A DNA stretch of 64,000 nucleotides from Pontibacter ruber (GTDB lineage: Bacteria > Bacteroidota > Bacteroidia > Cytophagales > Hymenobacteraceae): positions 1,075,306 through 1,139,305 of the forward strand of contig NZ_JALPRR010000003.1 in assembly GCF_023630205.1 (NCBI RefSeq), in the 5' to 3' direction. How positions within the stretch are numbered: position 1 is the first letter of the stretch; every line of letters starts with the position of its first letter. Position numbers and translations under genes: made by a program. Shown piece by piece: positions 18,575 to 27,575 of the stretch. The notes under the pieces were generated by a model. It made no database searches, had not been told where the DNA came from, and saw only the letters and a list, made by a program, of their open reading frames with translations.

Positions 18575-20902
18575 TTAAGCTTTGGTTTTTTTCATTCTGG
18601 CCCTGTAGGTCTTATCGCTATACTTGTTTTCGTAACCATAGCCATAACCATAACCATACTGGCCTTTAACAAAACCACGAGGCTTAACACCATTAAATAC
18701 AATGGCAACCTGATTCAATTTTTTCAGCTTGTTATCCTGCGCCATGCGCTGCACTATCTGCTTAGGTGTATAGGCATGGCGCATCACTAACAAGTTTATA
18801 TCACAGAATTCCGAAAGGAAGTAACCGTCAGATACTAATTCCAGAGGAGGGGTGTCGAGTATAATATAATCGAAGCGTTCTTGAAGGTATTCAAACAGCA
18901 CTTCCAGTTTGCCGTTTGCTAAGACATCTGAATGGTCACCGATGTTAACTCCGGCAGGTATCACATACAGGTTCTCGAAATCTGTGTTCATGATAATTTC
19001 TCCGGGCTGCGCTTCACCAAAGAGATACTCTGTAATGCCTTTCTGATCTAGCAAGTCAAAGAGTTCAGAAGCTCTTGGGTTTCTTAAGTCAAAATCCAGC
19101 AGGGCAATTTTCTTGCCCGACGAAGCCAAGCTGAAAGACAGGTTAGTGCTTACATAACTCTTCCCTTCACCTGGTATACTGGAAGTTACCATGATCTTTT
19201 TCTTGGTGAAAGTACGCCCATATAAACCCATTGTAGACCGTAGTTGCCTGAACTGCTCTACAACTGAAATTTCTGTAGGAGCCTTAAATAGTTTTTCTTT
19301 TTTCTGGTGCTTTATATTTGCCAGTTCTGCTACAATCGGAGCATTCGTATACTCTTCGATCTGTGATCTGAACAGTAGTTTATTGTTTAAAAACTCTTTA
19401 CCGGTAACCAAAGCAATACCTGCACCGCACGCTACTAAAGCAGCGATAAGGTAGATATAAGTGGCATTCGGGCTAGTGGGATAAATAGAAGCCTCAGCCA
19501 TATCAACCACTCTGAAGTCTCCTGCGCTTGGAGCGTAAGAAAGTACGGTTTCTTCTCTTTTCTGAAGCAGGAATCGATACGCTTCGTTTTTGATGAGTTG
19601 CTGGCGACTGATATCCAACAGTTCTTTTTCCTTCTGCGGGATCGTCTGCAAGGCAGTGTTATACATGTTGTTTGTAGAGGCCATGTTGGCCTTGCTTGCC
19701 TCCAGGTTCACGCGTTGGTGACGAATGTTTTCCAGTATACTTGGTCTTATTTTTTCAATCTCATCAGCCAGGGTAATTAGCAGCGGATTGTTTTCTGCAG
19801 TAGTAACTCTAAGTTTTTGGTACTGGATCTCAGAATCATACAGTTTCTGCAAAAGCTGCGACAGAACCGGATCATTAACTCCCAGGGTGGAAGGAACGAT
19901 GCCTGCTGATTTATCTTTCGAAATAACGTATTTTTCGACATTGTTGAGAACGGCAAGTTGCGTATTGATCTCAGCAATTTTACGGTCATTGTCCCCAACA
20001 TTCTGTAAGAATAGCCTTCCTTGTTCACTTAAATCAACAGCTCCTTTCCTTGATTTGAACTTTACCACCTGGCTTTCCAGATCTTCTAACTCTTTCTCTA
20101 CAAGTTGTATGCGGTCCTCCACAAACTTAAGGGTATTGGCAGCCAGGTCGTTTCGTTCATCAATGGCTAACTGGTTATAGGCGTAGATCAGGGTATTCAA
20201 TATGTCTTCGCCGCGTTTCGGGTTAGGATCCTGAATGCCAAGCGTGATTACAGTAGATAGCTTGCTCGAAGTTTCGATGAATACCTGGGCAAGGAGGCTG
20301 TTTGTTGCCTTCCTTGGTTGCATGATGTTAAAGTAAAGCGCACCCTGGGGGCTCTCTTTTTTGTTTTTGTTCCTGGTAAAAAGTATTTCACCATAAGGTG
20401 TCTGCACCCATTCATTCAGAGGATACGCTTTGTTTTCTATATGTACTTTGTTATCTACTTCAGAGAAAGTAAAGTATATATTATAGTACTCCTGTGCACT
20501 CTCAGGATTTTTAAGTTCTATTTGTAAGGGAGAAGAAGTGTACGCCGGAATGGTTTTATACTTTCCTTCGTCATAAATAGGAGCATACAGTTTTAAATTC
20601 GTTACAACCTTGTTCATCAGGTTGTAGGATTTTAACACGTTTATCTCGTTCTCAACGATCTTATTAGAAGTAAAAGCATCAATAGACTCTGTCATTCTGG
20701 AGTCGTCAACGCCTTTTCGCTCATCCTTCATGATCAAGGATGCAGAAACATAATAAGTAGGTATGGCAAAATAATTTACGTAGACCCAAGCTCCAGTTAA
20801 GGCAACAGATACTAAAAAGATGTATAAAGGCCAGAATGGAATATATTTGTGGATCAATGCAGAAATCAGAGTATCTTCTGTGCTTGATGTCTTTTTGTCC
20901 AT
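18575..20902 (-). CDS. Wzc-like polysaccharide co-polymerase / bacterial tyrosine kinase
   Basis: 775 residues. The N-terminal Wzz domain has a membrane segment at ~20-45, followed by a long periplasmic coiled-coil region (~250-440) and a second membrane helix near residue 485. The cytoplasmic BY-kinase domain has Walker A SSIPGEGKSYVSTNLS (~572-587), Walker A' ALLDFDLRNP and Walker B YIILDTPP. The tail alternates Tyr and Gly (GYGYGYGYEN) and ends with further tyrosines, the usual autophosphorylation cluster. It controls chain length and export together with the Wza-like protein encoded 16 bp upstream. Confidence 0.93.
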   Translation of the reverse strand: MDKKTSSTEDTLISALIHKYIPFWPLYIFLVSVALTGAWVYVNYFAIPTYYVSASLIMKDERKGVDDSRMTESIDAFTSNKIVENEINVLKSYNLMNKVVTNLKLYAPIYDEGKYKTIPAYTSSPLQIELKNPESAQEYYNIYFTFSEVDNKVHIENKAYPLNEWVQTPYGEILFTRNKNKKESPQGALYFNIMQPRKATNSLLAQVFIETSSKLSTVITLGIQDPNPKRGEDILNTLIYAYNQLAIDERNDLAANTLKFVEDRIQLVEKELEDLESQVVKFKSRKGAVDLSEQGRLFLQNVGDNDRKIAEINTQLAVLNNVEKYVISKDKSAGIVPSTLGVNDPVLSQLLQKLYDSEIQYQKLRVTTAENNPLLITLADEIEKIRPSILENIRHQRVNLEASKANMASTNNMYNTALQTIPQKEKELLDISRQQLIKNEAYRFLLQKREETVLSYAPSAGDFRVVDMAEASIYPTSPNATYIYLIAALVACGAGIALVTGKEFLNNKLLFRSQIEEYTNAPIVAELANIKHQKKEKLFKAPTEISVVEQFRQLRSTMGLYGRTFTKKKIMVTSSIPGEGKSYVSTNLSFSLASSGKKIALLDFDLRNPRASELFDLLDQKGITEYLFGEAQPGEIIMNTDFENLYVIPAGVNIGDHSDVLANGKLEVLFEYLQERFDYIILDTPPLELVSDGYFLSEFCDINLLVMRHAYTPKQIVQRMAQDNKLKKLNQVAIVFNGVKPRGFVKGQYGYGYGYGYENKYSDKTYRARMKKTKA

Positions 20903-20918
20903 ATGCTTACGGAAAATA

Positions 20919-21722
20919 TTATCTGGTTAAACGATCAATCGCAATCACTATCACTGATACGCCACTGAATACCACAGGCAGCCACAACTTTGCAGGACTC
21001 ACGCTTTGAATCTTTGAATTATTGGGCTCAACGTAAATAATGTCGTTTGATTTCAGGTAGTAATAAGGCGAGGTAAAGATCTCATCCGTTGTCAGGTTGA
21101 TGCGGTTCAGTTTTTTTTTCCCGTTTTCTTCCCTTATCAAAAGTATGTTTTCACGGTTAGCAAAAATGGTTAGGTCGCCAGCCAGACCAAGTGCTTCCAA
21201 CAGTGTTATTTTTTCGTTTGGGATTGTAAATACAGATGGGCGGGCAACTTCGCCAAGTACCGAAACTTTATAGTTCAGATAGCGGATATCTATAGTAGGA
21301 TCCAGGAGTAGCTTTCTGTTTATCAATTCATCGCGCATGCCCTCTCTGAGTGCCTTTTTGGTTAGCCCGGCTGCTTTAACTTTGCCTAAGTAAGGAAATT
21401 GTATATAACCGTCCTGATCAACAAGGTAGCCTACAGCCTGTGTGTTGACAGTTGCAGAGGACGAACCACGTGGGCCGCTTGAATTTAAAGCATTGAATAT
21501 TTCGGTAGCCTGGGGGTTTAGGCTGCTAACGGAAATACTTAACAAGTCGTTTGTCTGAATGACAGGTTCTAAATTCTGTAGTCTTTCCTGATACTCAGTG
21601 CTTTTTAAATTGTTAAAGTACGTTACGTTTTTATTCGTTGTGCAGGAGGTCTGAAGAGTTAAAGTAAGTATAACTGCAATTACAATGTACTTATATGGTT
21701 TTGTAATATTAGTATGCGACAT
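20919..21722 (-). CDS. Wza-like polysaccharide export outer-membrane lipoprotein
   Basis: 267 residues. A hydrophobic leader ends at a candidate lipoprotein cysteine (LQTSC, Cys27), followed by the poly_export domain (NDLLSISVSSLNPQATEIFN, ~55-75; DQDGYIQFPYLGKVKAAGLT, ~103-122) and an SLBB domain (VSVLGEVARPSVFTIPNEK, ~154-172). A C-terminal hydrophobic helix (~245-262) with a basic end is seen in many Bacteroidota members. It forms the export channel across the outer membrane and is the first gene of the minus-strand operon. Confidence 0.9.
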   Translation of the reverse strand: MSHTNITKPYKYIVIAVILTLTLQTSCTTNKNVTYFNNLKSTEYQERLQNLEPVIQTNDLLSISVSSLNPQATEIFNALNSSGPRGSSSATVNTQAVGYLVDQDGYIQFPYLGKVKAAGLTKKALREGMRDELINRKLLLDPTIDIRYLNYKVSVLGEVARPSVFTIPNEKITLLEALGLAGDLTIFANRENILLIREENGKKKLNRINLTTDEIFTSPYYYLKSNDIIYVEPNNSKIQSVSPAKLWLPVVFSGVSVIVIAIDRLTR

Positions 21723-22394
21723 GAGCAGGGTGTCTTTAGATAGAACATGAAAACTAATAACGTTTAATTAGAATAGTCTAATAAAAAAGCCAACAATTAC
21801 AATACGATTAGACCCATACTAAGTTTCTGTTGTTATAACTCTTTCTATATATTTTTTTTAATTTTTAAGTGGTAATTGTTTTTGTTCAAGGGTAAGTGTA
21901 ATCTAAACGCTGATAAATGCAATGCTAGTCGAATGAGGCTGTGAATTAGAATAGATGAATATTCAAAGTATGGCATGAGTTGTTTAATTATACTTGGACA
22001 CAGTAATATATCTTATGTTCCATATTTAGATACGTGCATGTTGCCTGCTCAAAAAGATGCACAGGTAAGTCATTTTTATTATTGTAGCCGGACTAGGTTC
22101 TTCTTTACAATATGAGCTATATTTTTATCGAAAAGTGTAGCAAACCATTACCATAAGGTTGGGCCAGATCAGACTTGGCTACTGGCAACTCAGTTACACC
22201 TCAGCAGCGAACCCATCTGACTTAAAGAAATACTCTTCTTTATTTACAGGATAAACCCAGCACCTGGAAAGAATTGGCTTGATATCGAACTAAGAGCCGT
22301 TTGATTTCTAACGACTTACGTAGTTGGAATTATTAGCTTCGTTAATAGTATAAATATCGTATCACAGAAATCTAAACCGGCCTCTTCGCAAATC
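21723..22394. other. Divergent intergenic region and leader of the polysaccharide operon
   Basis: 672 bases between the divergent Wza-like gene (minus) and the secreted-protein gene (plus). AT-rich, with no ORF of interest. It must hold the promoter and 5' leader of the 15-kb operon; UpxY-family proteins usually need the 5' leader of their operon, so the part next to 21722 is the expected target. I could not single out a convincing TAnnTTTG box or a strong hairpin by eye. Confidence 0.5.
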
Positions 22395-23000
22395 ATGAAA
22401 AGAACACTAACTATTTTTGCCTTGCTTATGGCAGGTGGTATTGGCGCACAAGCGCAGAACGCAACCATCCCTGCTTCCGAAATTCAGATCAAGGCAGCTG
22501 TCCTGGCGGCTCCTGCTGAAAAACGAGCGGGTGCCGCTGTGTATGGCTATAATTCAAAGGGAGATTTCGTGCTGTTGCGTAAAGGAACGAACGAAATGGT
22601 TTGTATTGGGGATGATCCTGCACAAAAAGGGTTCTCCGCTTCCTGCTACCATCGGGATTTGGAGCCCTTCATGGCGCGTGGCCGGGAGCTGAGGAAGGAG
22701 GGAAAAGATTCAAAAACAATATTTGATACCCGGGAGAAAGAAGCCAAAAGCGGAAAGCTGAAGATGCCAAAGCAACCTGCCAGCTTGTTTGTTTACAATG
22801 CTCCAGACGAGAATTTTGACAAGTCTACCGGCAAGGTAAGTAATGGGTATCTGCGTTATGTAGTGTACATCCCTTTTGCAACAGCAGAAGGTACCGGCTT
22901 GCCCCTGAAACCGGAAGCCCCAGATATGCCCTGGATCATGCATCCGGGTACACACGGTGCTCATATTATGATCAATCCGCCAACCGATCAGAAACAATAG
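22395..23000 (+). CDS. Secreted protein of unknown function
   Basis: 201 residues with a clear Sec signal peptide, cleaved about AQA-QNA at residue 20-21. The mature part has conserved-looking blocks: AAVYGYNSKGDFVLLRKGTNEMVC, of which the VLLRKGTNEMVC part is most motif-like, SASCYHRDLEPFMARGREL (~78-96), and a C-terminal WIMHPGTHGAHIMI. I do not recognise the family. Two cysteines ~20 residues apart could form a disulfide in the periplasm. The CapA-like gene follows after 84 bp on the same strand, so they may be co-transcribed. No function is proposed. Confidence 0.75.
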   Translation: MKRTLTIFALLMAGGIGAQAQNATIPASEIQIKAAVLAAPAEKRAGAAVYGYNSKGDFVLLRKGTNEMVCIGDDPAQKGFSASCYHRDLEPFMARGRELRKEGKDSKTIFDTREKEAKSGKLKMPKQPASLFVYNAPDENFDKSTGKVSNGYLRYVVYIPFATAEGTGLPLKPEAPDMPWIMHPGTHGAHIMINPPTDQKQ

Positions 23001-23084
23001 TTCAGGAGGCTTAATCAAGTATAGGAGTGAGACAGAAAAAGCAACTATGCATAACAGGTAAGAATATTACATCAGCTTTTCGGA

Positions 23085-24281
23085 ATGATGTTATGGAAGT
23101 ATGTTTTCGTGCTTCTGATACTTAACACAATAACTTCAGATCAGGAGCAGGCTTTACCTTTCCATTCTTTTGCCATGCCCTCAACCCTTACCTTGTTTTT
23201 GTGTGGCGATGTGATGACCGGAAGAGGGATTGACCAGGTGTTGCCTTATTCTGTTGATCCGAAGATCTACGAGGCTTATGTGAAGAATGCCAAAGACTAC
23301 GTCAGGTTAGCCGAACGAAAGAACGGTTCGATACCGCAACCCGTGAGCTATACCTATATCTGGGGAGATGCCCTGCAAGTATGGCAGCAGGTAGAGCCCG
23401 ATCTGAAGCTGATTAACCTGGAAACCAGCATCACCGAACAGCCGGAGCCCTGGCCAGGCAAGGAAGTACAATACCGGATGCACCCGAATAATGTGGAGGT
23501 GCTGACTGCTGCTGGCATAGATTTCTGTTCCCTTGCCAACAACCATACGATGGACTGGGGCCGCGCCGGATTACTGGAAACCCTTCAAACCTTATCAAAT
23601 GCTAACATCGCTTTTGCCGGAGCAGGGGAGAATAAAGCAGTAGCAAGCACGCCGGCAATTCTAAATACAGCAAAAGGGCGGGTGGTTATCCTTGCGTATG
23701 GCTCCGAAACAAGTGGTGTGTACCGGTCATGGGCCGCCACGGAAAATGAACCTGGTGTTAACCTATTGCCGGACATGAGCGATGCAACTGTACAGATGAT
23801 CTCAGAACAGGTTACTCAAGTTAAAAGGGCAGGAGATGTGGTGGTTCTTTCGATCCATTGGGGGAGTAACTGGGGCTATGATGTTCCTCCAGTACAACAA
23901 AGATTCGCACATCAACTCATCGATAAGGCTGGTATAGATTTAGTCTTCGGCCATTCTTCGCATCATCCGCGTGGCATCGAAGTATACAACGGAAAGCTCA
24001 TTATCTATGGTGCCGGTGATTTCATCAACGATTATGAAGGCATCAGCAGCCATGAGCAATACCGCGGAGATCTGTCGCTGATGTACTTCCCAAAGCTTGA
24101 TCCTGCCACAGGTAAATTGCTTTCTCTCCTGATGGTGCCAATGCAGATAAAGAACTTTCGACTCAGTTATACCTCCAGGCAGGATGCCCGGTGGCTGGCT
24201 GATGTACTGGATAAAGAAAGTGAAGCATTCGGATCCGGTGTAGCATTGCAGAAAGACGGCAGCTATTTACTGACGTGGTAA
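23085..24281 (+). CDS. CapA-family protein (PGA_cap, metallophosphatase-like)
   Basis: 398 residues. The N-terminal ~20 residues are hydrophobic (signal peptide or anchor). The domain starts LFLCGDVMTGRGIDQVLP (~44), with later NLETSIT (~115), SLANNHTMDWGRAGL (~151), LSIHWGSNWGY (~256) and VFGHSSHHPRGIEVY (~287). These are the motifs of the poly-gamma-glutamate synthesis CapA family, which shares the calcineurin-like metallophosphoesterase fold. Family members have capsule-related or phosphoesterase roles; no capBC genes are nearby, so synthesis of poly-glutamate is not supported. It probably acts in the periplasm. Confidence 0.82.
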   Translation: MMLWKYVFVLLILNTITSDQEQALPFHSFAMPSTLTLFLCGDVMTGRGIDQVLPYSVDPKIYEAYVKNAKDYVRLAERKNGSIPQPVSYTYIWGDALQVWQQVEPDLKLINLETSITEQPEPWPGKEVQYRMHPNNVEVLTAAGIDFCSLANNHTMDWGRAGLLETLQTLSNANIAFAGAGENKAVASTPAILNTAKGRVVILAYGSETSGVYRSWAATENEPGVNLLPDMSDATVQMISEQVTQVKRAGDVVVLSIHWGSNWGYDVPPVQQRFAHQLIDKAGIDLVFGHSSHHPRGIEVYNGKLIIYGAGDFINDYEGISSHEQYRGDLSLMYFPKLDPATGKLLSLLMVPMQIKNFRLSYTSRQDARWLADVLDKESEAFGSGVALQKDGSYLLTW

Positions 24282-24394
24282 CAGAGCATTAAACCCCTGC
24301 AACAAGCTTTTATACTTAGTTTGATACTATTCTAAATCCTTGCGATTACGCAGGCACAAAGGTAACCATACTTCTAGGCTCCGGTCTCTATAAC

Positions 24395-25360
24395 TTATAC
24401 TTGCTGCTGCTGACTAATCAGGAGTGCCAGGTAGCCCAGGTACAACAGCAACAGGATTATACCTTCCCATCTTGCCAGGCGCCTTCCTGTGCCGGTAAAA
24501 ATAAAAATAAAGAGAAGCAGACCGGCGGCAATGTTCATAATCATATCGGTTGATGAGGTAGCGGCGACCTGCAACGGCGTAACGATGGTGGAAACACCCA
24601 GAATGAAGAAGATGTTGAAGATGTTGGAACCAACTACATTGCCTATAGCAATGTCAACATTTCTTTTTCGTACTGCCACTACAGAGGTGGCTAATTCCGG
24701 CAGCGAGGTGCCTATGGATACGATGGTCAGGCCGATGATGCGTTCAGATAAACCAAATGCCTGCGCCAGGCTTACTGCACTAGTTACTATAAGCCGGCCA
24801 CCTAAAACCAATCCAGCTAAACCTAAAATAATAAAAAGGAAGGATTTCAGGTAAGTATAATTTTTCGTTTCTACCTCACCTGACTCTGAGCCACCCAATG
24901 CCAGCGTAAGGTTATATACCAGGAAAATACAAAAGAAGAGGAGCAGGACTATACCATCGGCTCTGGAAATGTAGTTACCTACGGCCTGGTCTAAATAGGC
25001 GTCGCTTGCAAATACAAGCACTACTATTGCTGCCAGCAAACTTAGCGGAATCTCCAGCCAGGTGGTATTTCGCTTAACCGTTAAAGGGTAAATGATAGAA
25101 GATATCCCAAGAATGCCCAGCACGTTAAAGATGTTACTTCCCAATACATTTCCCAATACCATCTCGGTATTCTTGTTGATGGAGGCAAACAGGTTTACAA
25201 CCAGCTCTGGTGCTGATGTGCCAAATGCCACAACCGTTAACCCGATTACGATGTTGGGTATTCCCACCTTTGCTGCCAGGCTCGAAGCACCATCAACCAG
25301 TTTGTCAGCGCCGAAAATCAGCGCTACAAACCCTGCAACAAGCAATAAAATATCTAGCAT
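24395..25360 (-). CDS. Calcium/sodium antiporter (CaCA family, YrbG-like)
   Basis: 321 residues with about ten membrane helices arranged as two homologous halves. Each half carries an alpha-repeat: FGTSAPELVVNLFAS (~47-61) with LGNVLGSNIFNVLG, and IGTSLPELATSVVAV (~216-230) with IGNVVGSNIFNIFF. The conserved acidic residue in TS-x-PEL and the GSN motif bind the transported cation. It exchanges Ca2+ for Na+ (or another cation) across the inner membrane. It is convergent to the CapA-like gene and has no operon partners. Confidence 0.92.
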   Translation of the reverse strand: MLDILLLVAGFVALIFGADKLVDGASSLAAKVGIPNIVIGLTVVAFGTSAPELVVNLFASINKNTEMVLGNVLGSNIFNVLGILGISSIIYPLTVKRNTTWLEIPLSLLAAIVVLVFASDAYLDQAVGNYISRADGIVLLLFFCIFLVYNLTLALGGSESGEVETKNYTYLKSFLFIILGLAGLVLGGRLIVTSAVSLAQAFGLSERIIGLTIVSIGTSLPELATSVVAVRKRNVDIAIGNVVGSNIFNIFFILGVSTIVTPLQVAATSSTDMIMNIAAGLLLFIFIFTGTGRRLARWEGIILLLLYLGYLALLISQQQQV

Positions 25361-25488
25361 CTATTGAATTTTTGCTTCCTGTAAGTATTTAAATAGGTAT
25401 AAATTCCTGCGCGCAGGTCTTAAGTTAAAAGAATGATTGCAGCATATGCTATAATGGCATGCTGCTTTTCGGCCTTAATTTATACTTT

Positions 25489-25836
25489 CTAACCTTGTAC
25501 CGGCAGTTTTACCTGTCCTAACACATCGATCAGTTTCTTCGCATCAACCTCGTTATACTTGCTGCGGATAAAATCTTCTTTTATCTGGAAACTTGGTGCA
25601 GCAGGATCACTGTCTATTACATACTCACCTCCTGCACCTGGCAGGTTTATACTTTGCATCAATGCTTTTGCGCGGGAGTCGAGTGCTGTGCGTATGAGGT
25701 TTTCAGCCTGCTTGTCATTCTGTAGTTGCCCGGTGCTGTTGGCCAGAACCTGCTGTTGAATAGCTTGCGGGTCTATTTCGTTTATCTGACAGATCTGGTG
25801 AAATACAGCCATTGCAGTGTTTGTTTTATCTTCCAT
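25489..25836 (-). CDS. Hypothetical protein, 115 residues
   Basis: Small soluble protein, acidic and helix-rich, beginning MEDKTNTAMAVFHQICQIN. There is no signal peptide or membrane segment. The middle (ALMQSINLPGAGGEYVIDSD) and end (EVDAKKLIDVLGQVKLP) look ordered and gene-like, and codon use matches its neighbours. It lies 78 bp downstream of rtcB on the same strand, so it may be co-transcribed. I do not recognise a family. Confidence 0.7.
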   Translation of the reverse strand: MEDKTNTAMAVFHQICQINEIDPQAIQQQVLANSTGQLQNDKQAENLIRTALDSRAKALMQSINLPGAGGEYVIDSDPAAPSFQIKEDFIRSKYNEVDAKKLIDVLGQVKLPVQG

Positions 25837-25914
25837 AGTTTTGATGTAGTTAAATGGTATCTGTATGTGCTATTCGTAATGTATTAGCGGCTTTGTGTAT
25901 GGCAGGTTTATACT

Positions 25915-27351
25915 TTAATCCACCTCCATGTACTTTTCATCGCCGTTCATACGCACGATCTTCGGCTGGAATGTACCCACAATCTCGACAAGGTCTTCCT
26001 GAGAGGCCATCACCTTGTGAATGTCTTTATAAACCATAGGCGCTTCGTCCAGGCTGGAACCAATTACTTCGATGCCGGCCTTCTTCAACTGCTTTTGTAC
26101 GTCGGGCAGGGAGAGCGTTTTTTGTGCCTGTGTTCTAGACATGACACGACCGGCACCATGCGATGCGGAATTGAGAGAGGCAGGATCACCTTTTCCCCGT
26201 ACAATGAACCCAGGTGTGGCCATCGAGCCGGGTATAATGCCCAGCACGCCTTTACCTGCCGGTGTAGCCCCTTTGCGGTGCACGATCACCTCTCTTCCTT
26301 TGGCGTCTTTTTCTTTCCAGGCGAAGTTGTGGTGGTTCTCGATGGTTGCCATGGGCTCAGTACCCAAAGCAGCCGAAAGCCGCTGATGTATCTGGTGGTG
26401 ACAGGCCGAGGCGTAATCGCCGGCCAGGTTCATGGCCATCCAGTATTCCTGTCCGGCTTCGGTATCCAGGTCCAGCCAGGCTAGGTGCTTGGCCTCCAGG
26501 GGCAGGCGGCACACATCCATTGCTACTTTGGTATAGTAACCGGCTATGTTCGCGCCCAGACCACGGGAGCCGGAGTGGGAGAGAACCGAAAGGTAAGTGC
26601 CCAATGGCAGCCCGAATTCATTGTTCGCATCCTGTATTTCTACCGTACCGAACTCCACAAAATGGTTGCCGCCCCCAGAGGTGCCAAGTTGCTGATAGGC
26701 CCTGTCCTTTAGCTCGTGCACGATCGGTATTTCTGAGAATTCATGCCGGTCCATTACCTCGTGGTACATTGGCTTTTTAAAGGATGTAAAACCAAAACGG
26801 GTGTTATCCATCAGCATTTTCTTCAGCTCTTCCCGGTTCTTGTTCAGGAAACCATGATGGATGTCGTAAATGCTCATGCTCATGCGGCAGCCAATGTCTA
26901 CGCCTACGCCATAGGGGATAACGGCGTTTAGGGTGGCCAGCACGCCACCAATGGGTAACCCGTAGCCTTGGTGCGCATCCGGCATGAGGGCGCCTGCATG
27001 AGTTACAGGCAAACACATGGCAATTTCCATCTGCTGGAACGCTCCTTCCTGAATGCCCTCCGCACCGTAAACTTTATACTCCTGGCGTTCCTGCTTCAGG
27101 TCGACAGGCTTTGTTTCGTTGCGGGCAAGTATGGCTTGTGCCAGTGGCCCAAGGGTGGCGTGCAGCTGGTACTGATCGGGTGCGGCCATCACATCCTGCA
27201 GCAACTCGATCTGATGGTTTTTACCGAGGTCAGTATAATAGGTATGGATGATGTTCAGTGCAGTGCCAAGTGGTTTTCCTGCCGGAAATCCGATTTTTTG
27301 GAGATCCGAAGCGGCAAGTTTTGTACTCTTCTGTTTATTCTTCTTCTTCAT
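25915..27351 (-). CDS. rtcB: RtcB-family RNA ligase
   Basis: 478 residues, typical length. Metal-binding and catalytic motifs are present: GVGVDIGCRMSM (~147, Asp and Cys ligands), SGGGNHFVEFG (~221), LSHSGSRGLG (~250), ENHHNFAWKE (~334) and ASHGAGRVMSR (~417), where the His corresponds to the residue guanylylated in characterised RtcB enzymes. It joins 2',3'-cyclic-phosphate or 3'-phosphate RNA ends to 5'-OH ends using GTP and Mn2+ for RNA repair. It is not accompanied by an RtcA, RtcR or archease gene here. Confidence 0.93.
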   Translation of the reverse strand: MKKKNKQKSTKLAASDLQKIGFPAGKPLGTALNIIHTYYTDLGKNHQIELLQDVMAAPDQYQLHATLGPLAQAILARNETKPVDLKQERQEYKVYGAEGIQEGAFQQMEIAMCLPVTHAGALMPDAHQGYGLPIGGVLATLNAVIPYGVGVDIGCRMSMSIYDIHHGFLNKNREELKKMLMDNTRFGFTSFKKPMYHEVMDRHEFSEIPIVHELKDRAYQQLGTSGGGNHFVEFGTVEIQDANNEFGLPLGTYLSVLSHSGSRGLGANIAGYYTKVAMDVCRLPLEAKHLAWLDLDTEAGQEYWMAMNLAGDYASACHHQIHQRLSAALGTEPMATIENHHNFAWKEKDAKGREVIVHRKGATPAGKGVLGIIPGSMATPGFIVRGKGDPASLNSASHGAGRVMSRTQAQKTLSLPDVQKQLKKAGIEVIGSSLDEAPMVYKDIHKVMASQEDLVEIVGTFQPKIVRMNGDEKYMEVD

Positions 27352-27518
27352 AGTTCTACGCGCTATAGCAAAACAGTGTACGCAGATTTGCAGATCGTAG
27401 GCACAGAAAAAGGACCTGTACCTGCATGGAATGTGCCTGTTGATGGAAGCATAATGGGTTTATGTAAGGGGGTAAGAAGGGGATGTGAATAGACGGCTAG
27501 TATAATCGTTTTAAAAGA

Positions 27519-27548
27519 AGAAGGCTGCCTCCTACAAAGCAGCCTTCT
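27519..27548 (-). terminator. Terminator of the namZ operon
   Basis: A hairpin with stem GAAGGCTGC / GCAGCCTTC and an 11-base loop, followed in the minus direction by a T-rich run. It lies just past the stop of the DUF1343 gene (27576). Confidence 0.85.
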
Positions 27549-27575
27549 CAGATCAGTTACATGATGATGTTAGTT

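Noticed and set aside
26346..26780. 144-residue plus-strand frame opposite rtcB
   Set aside because: The minus strand encodes the conserved RtcB core there; the plus frame is Pro/Arg-rich shadow sequence.
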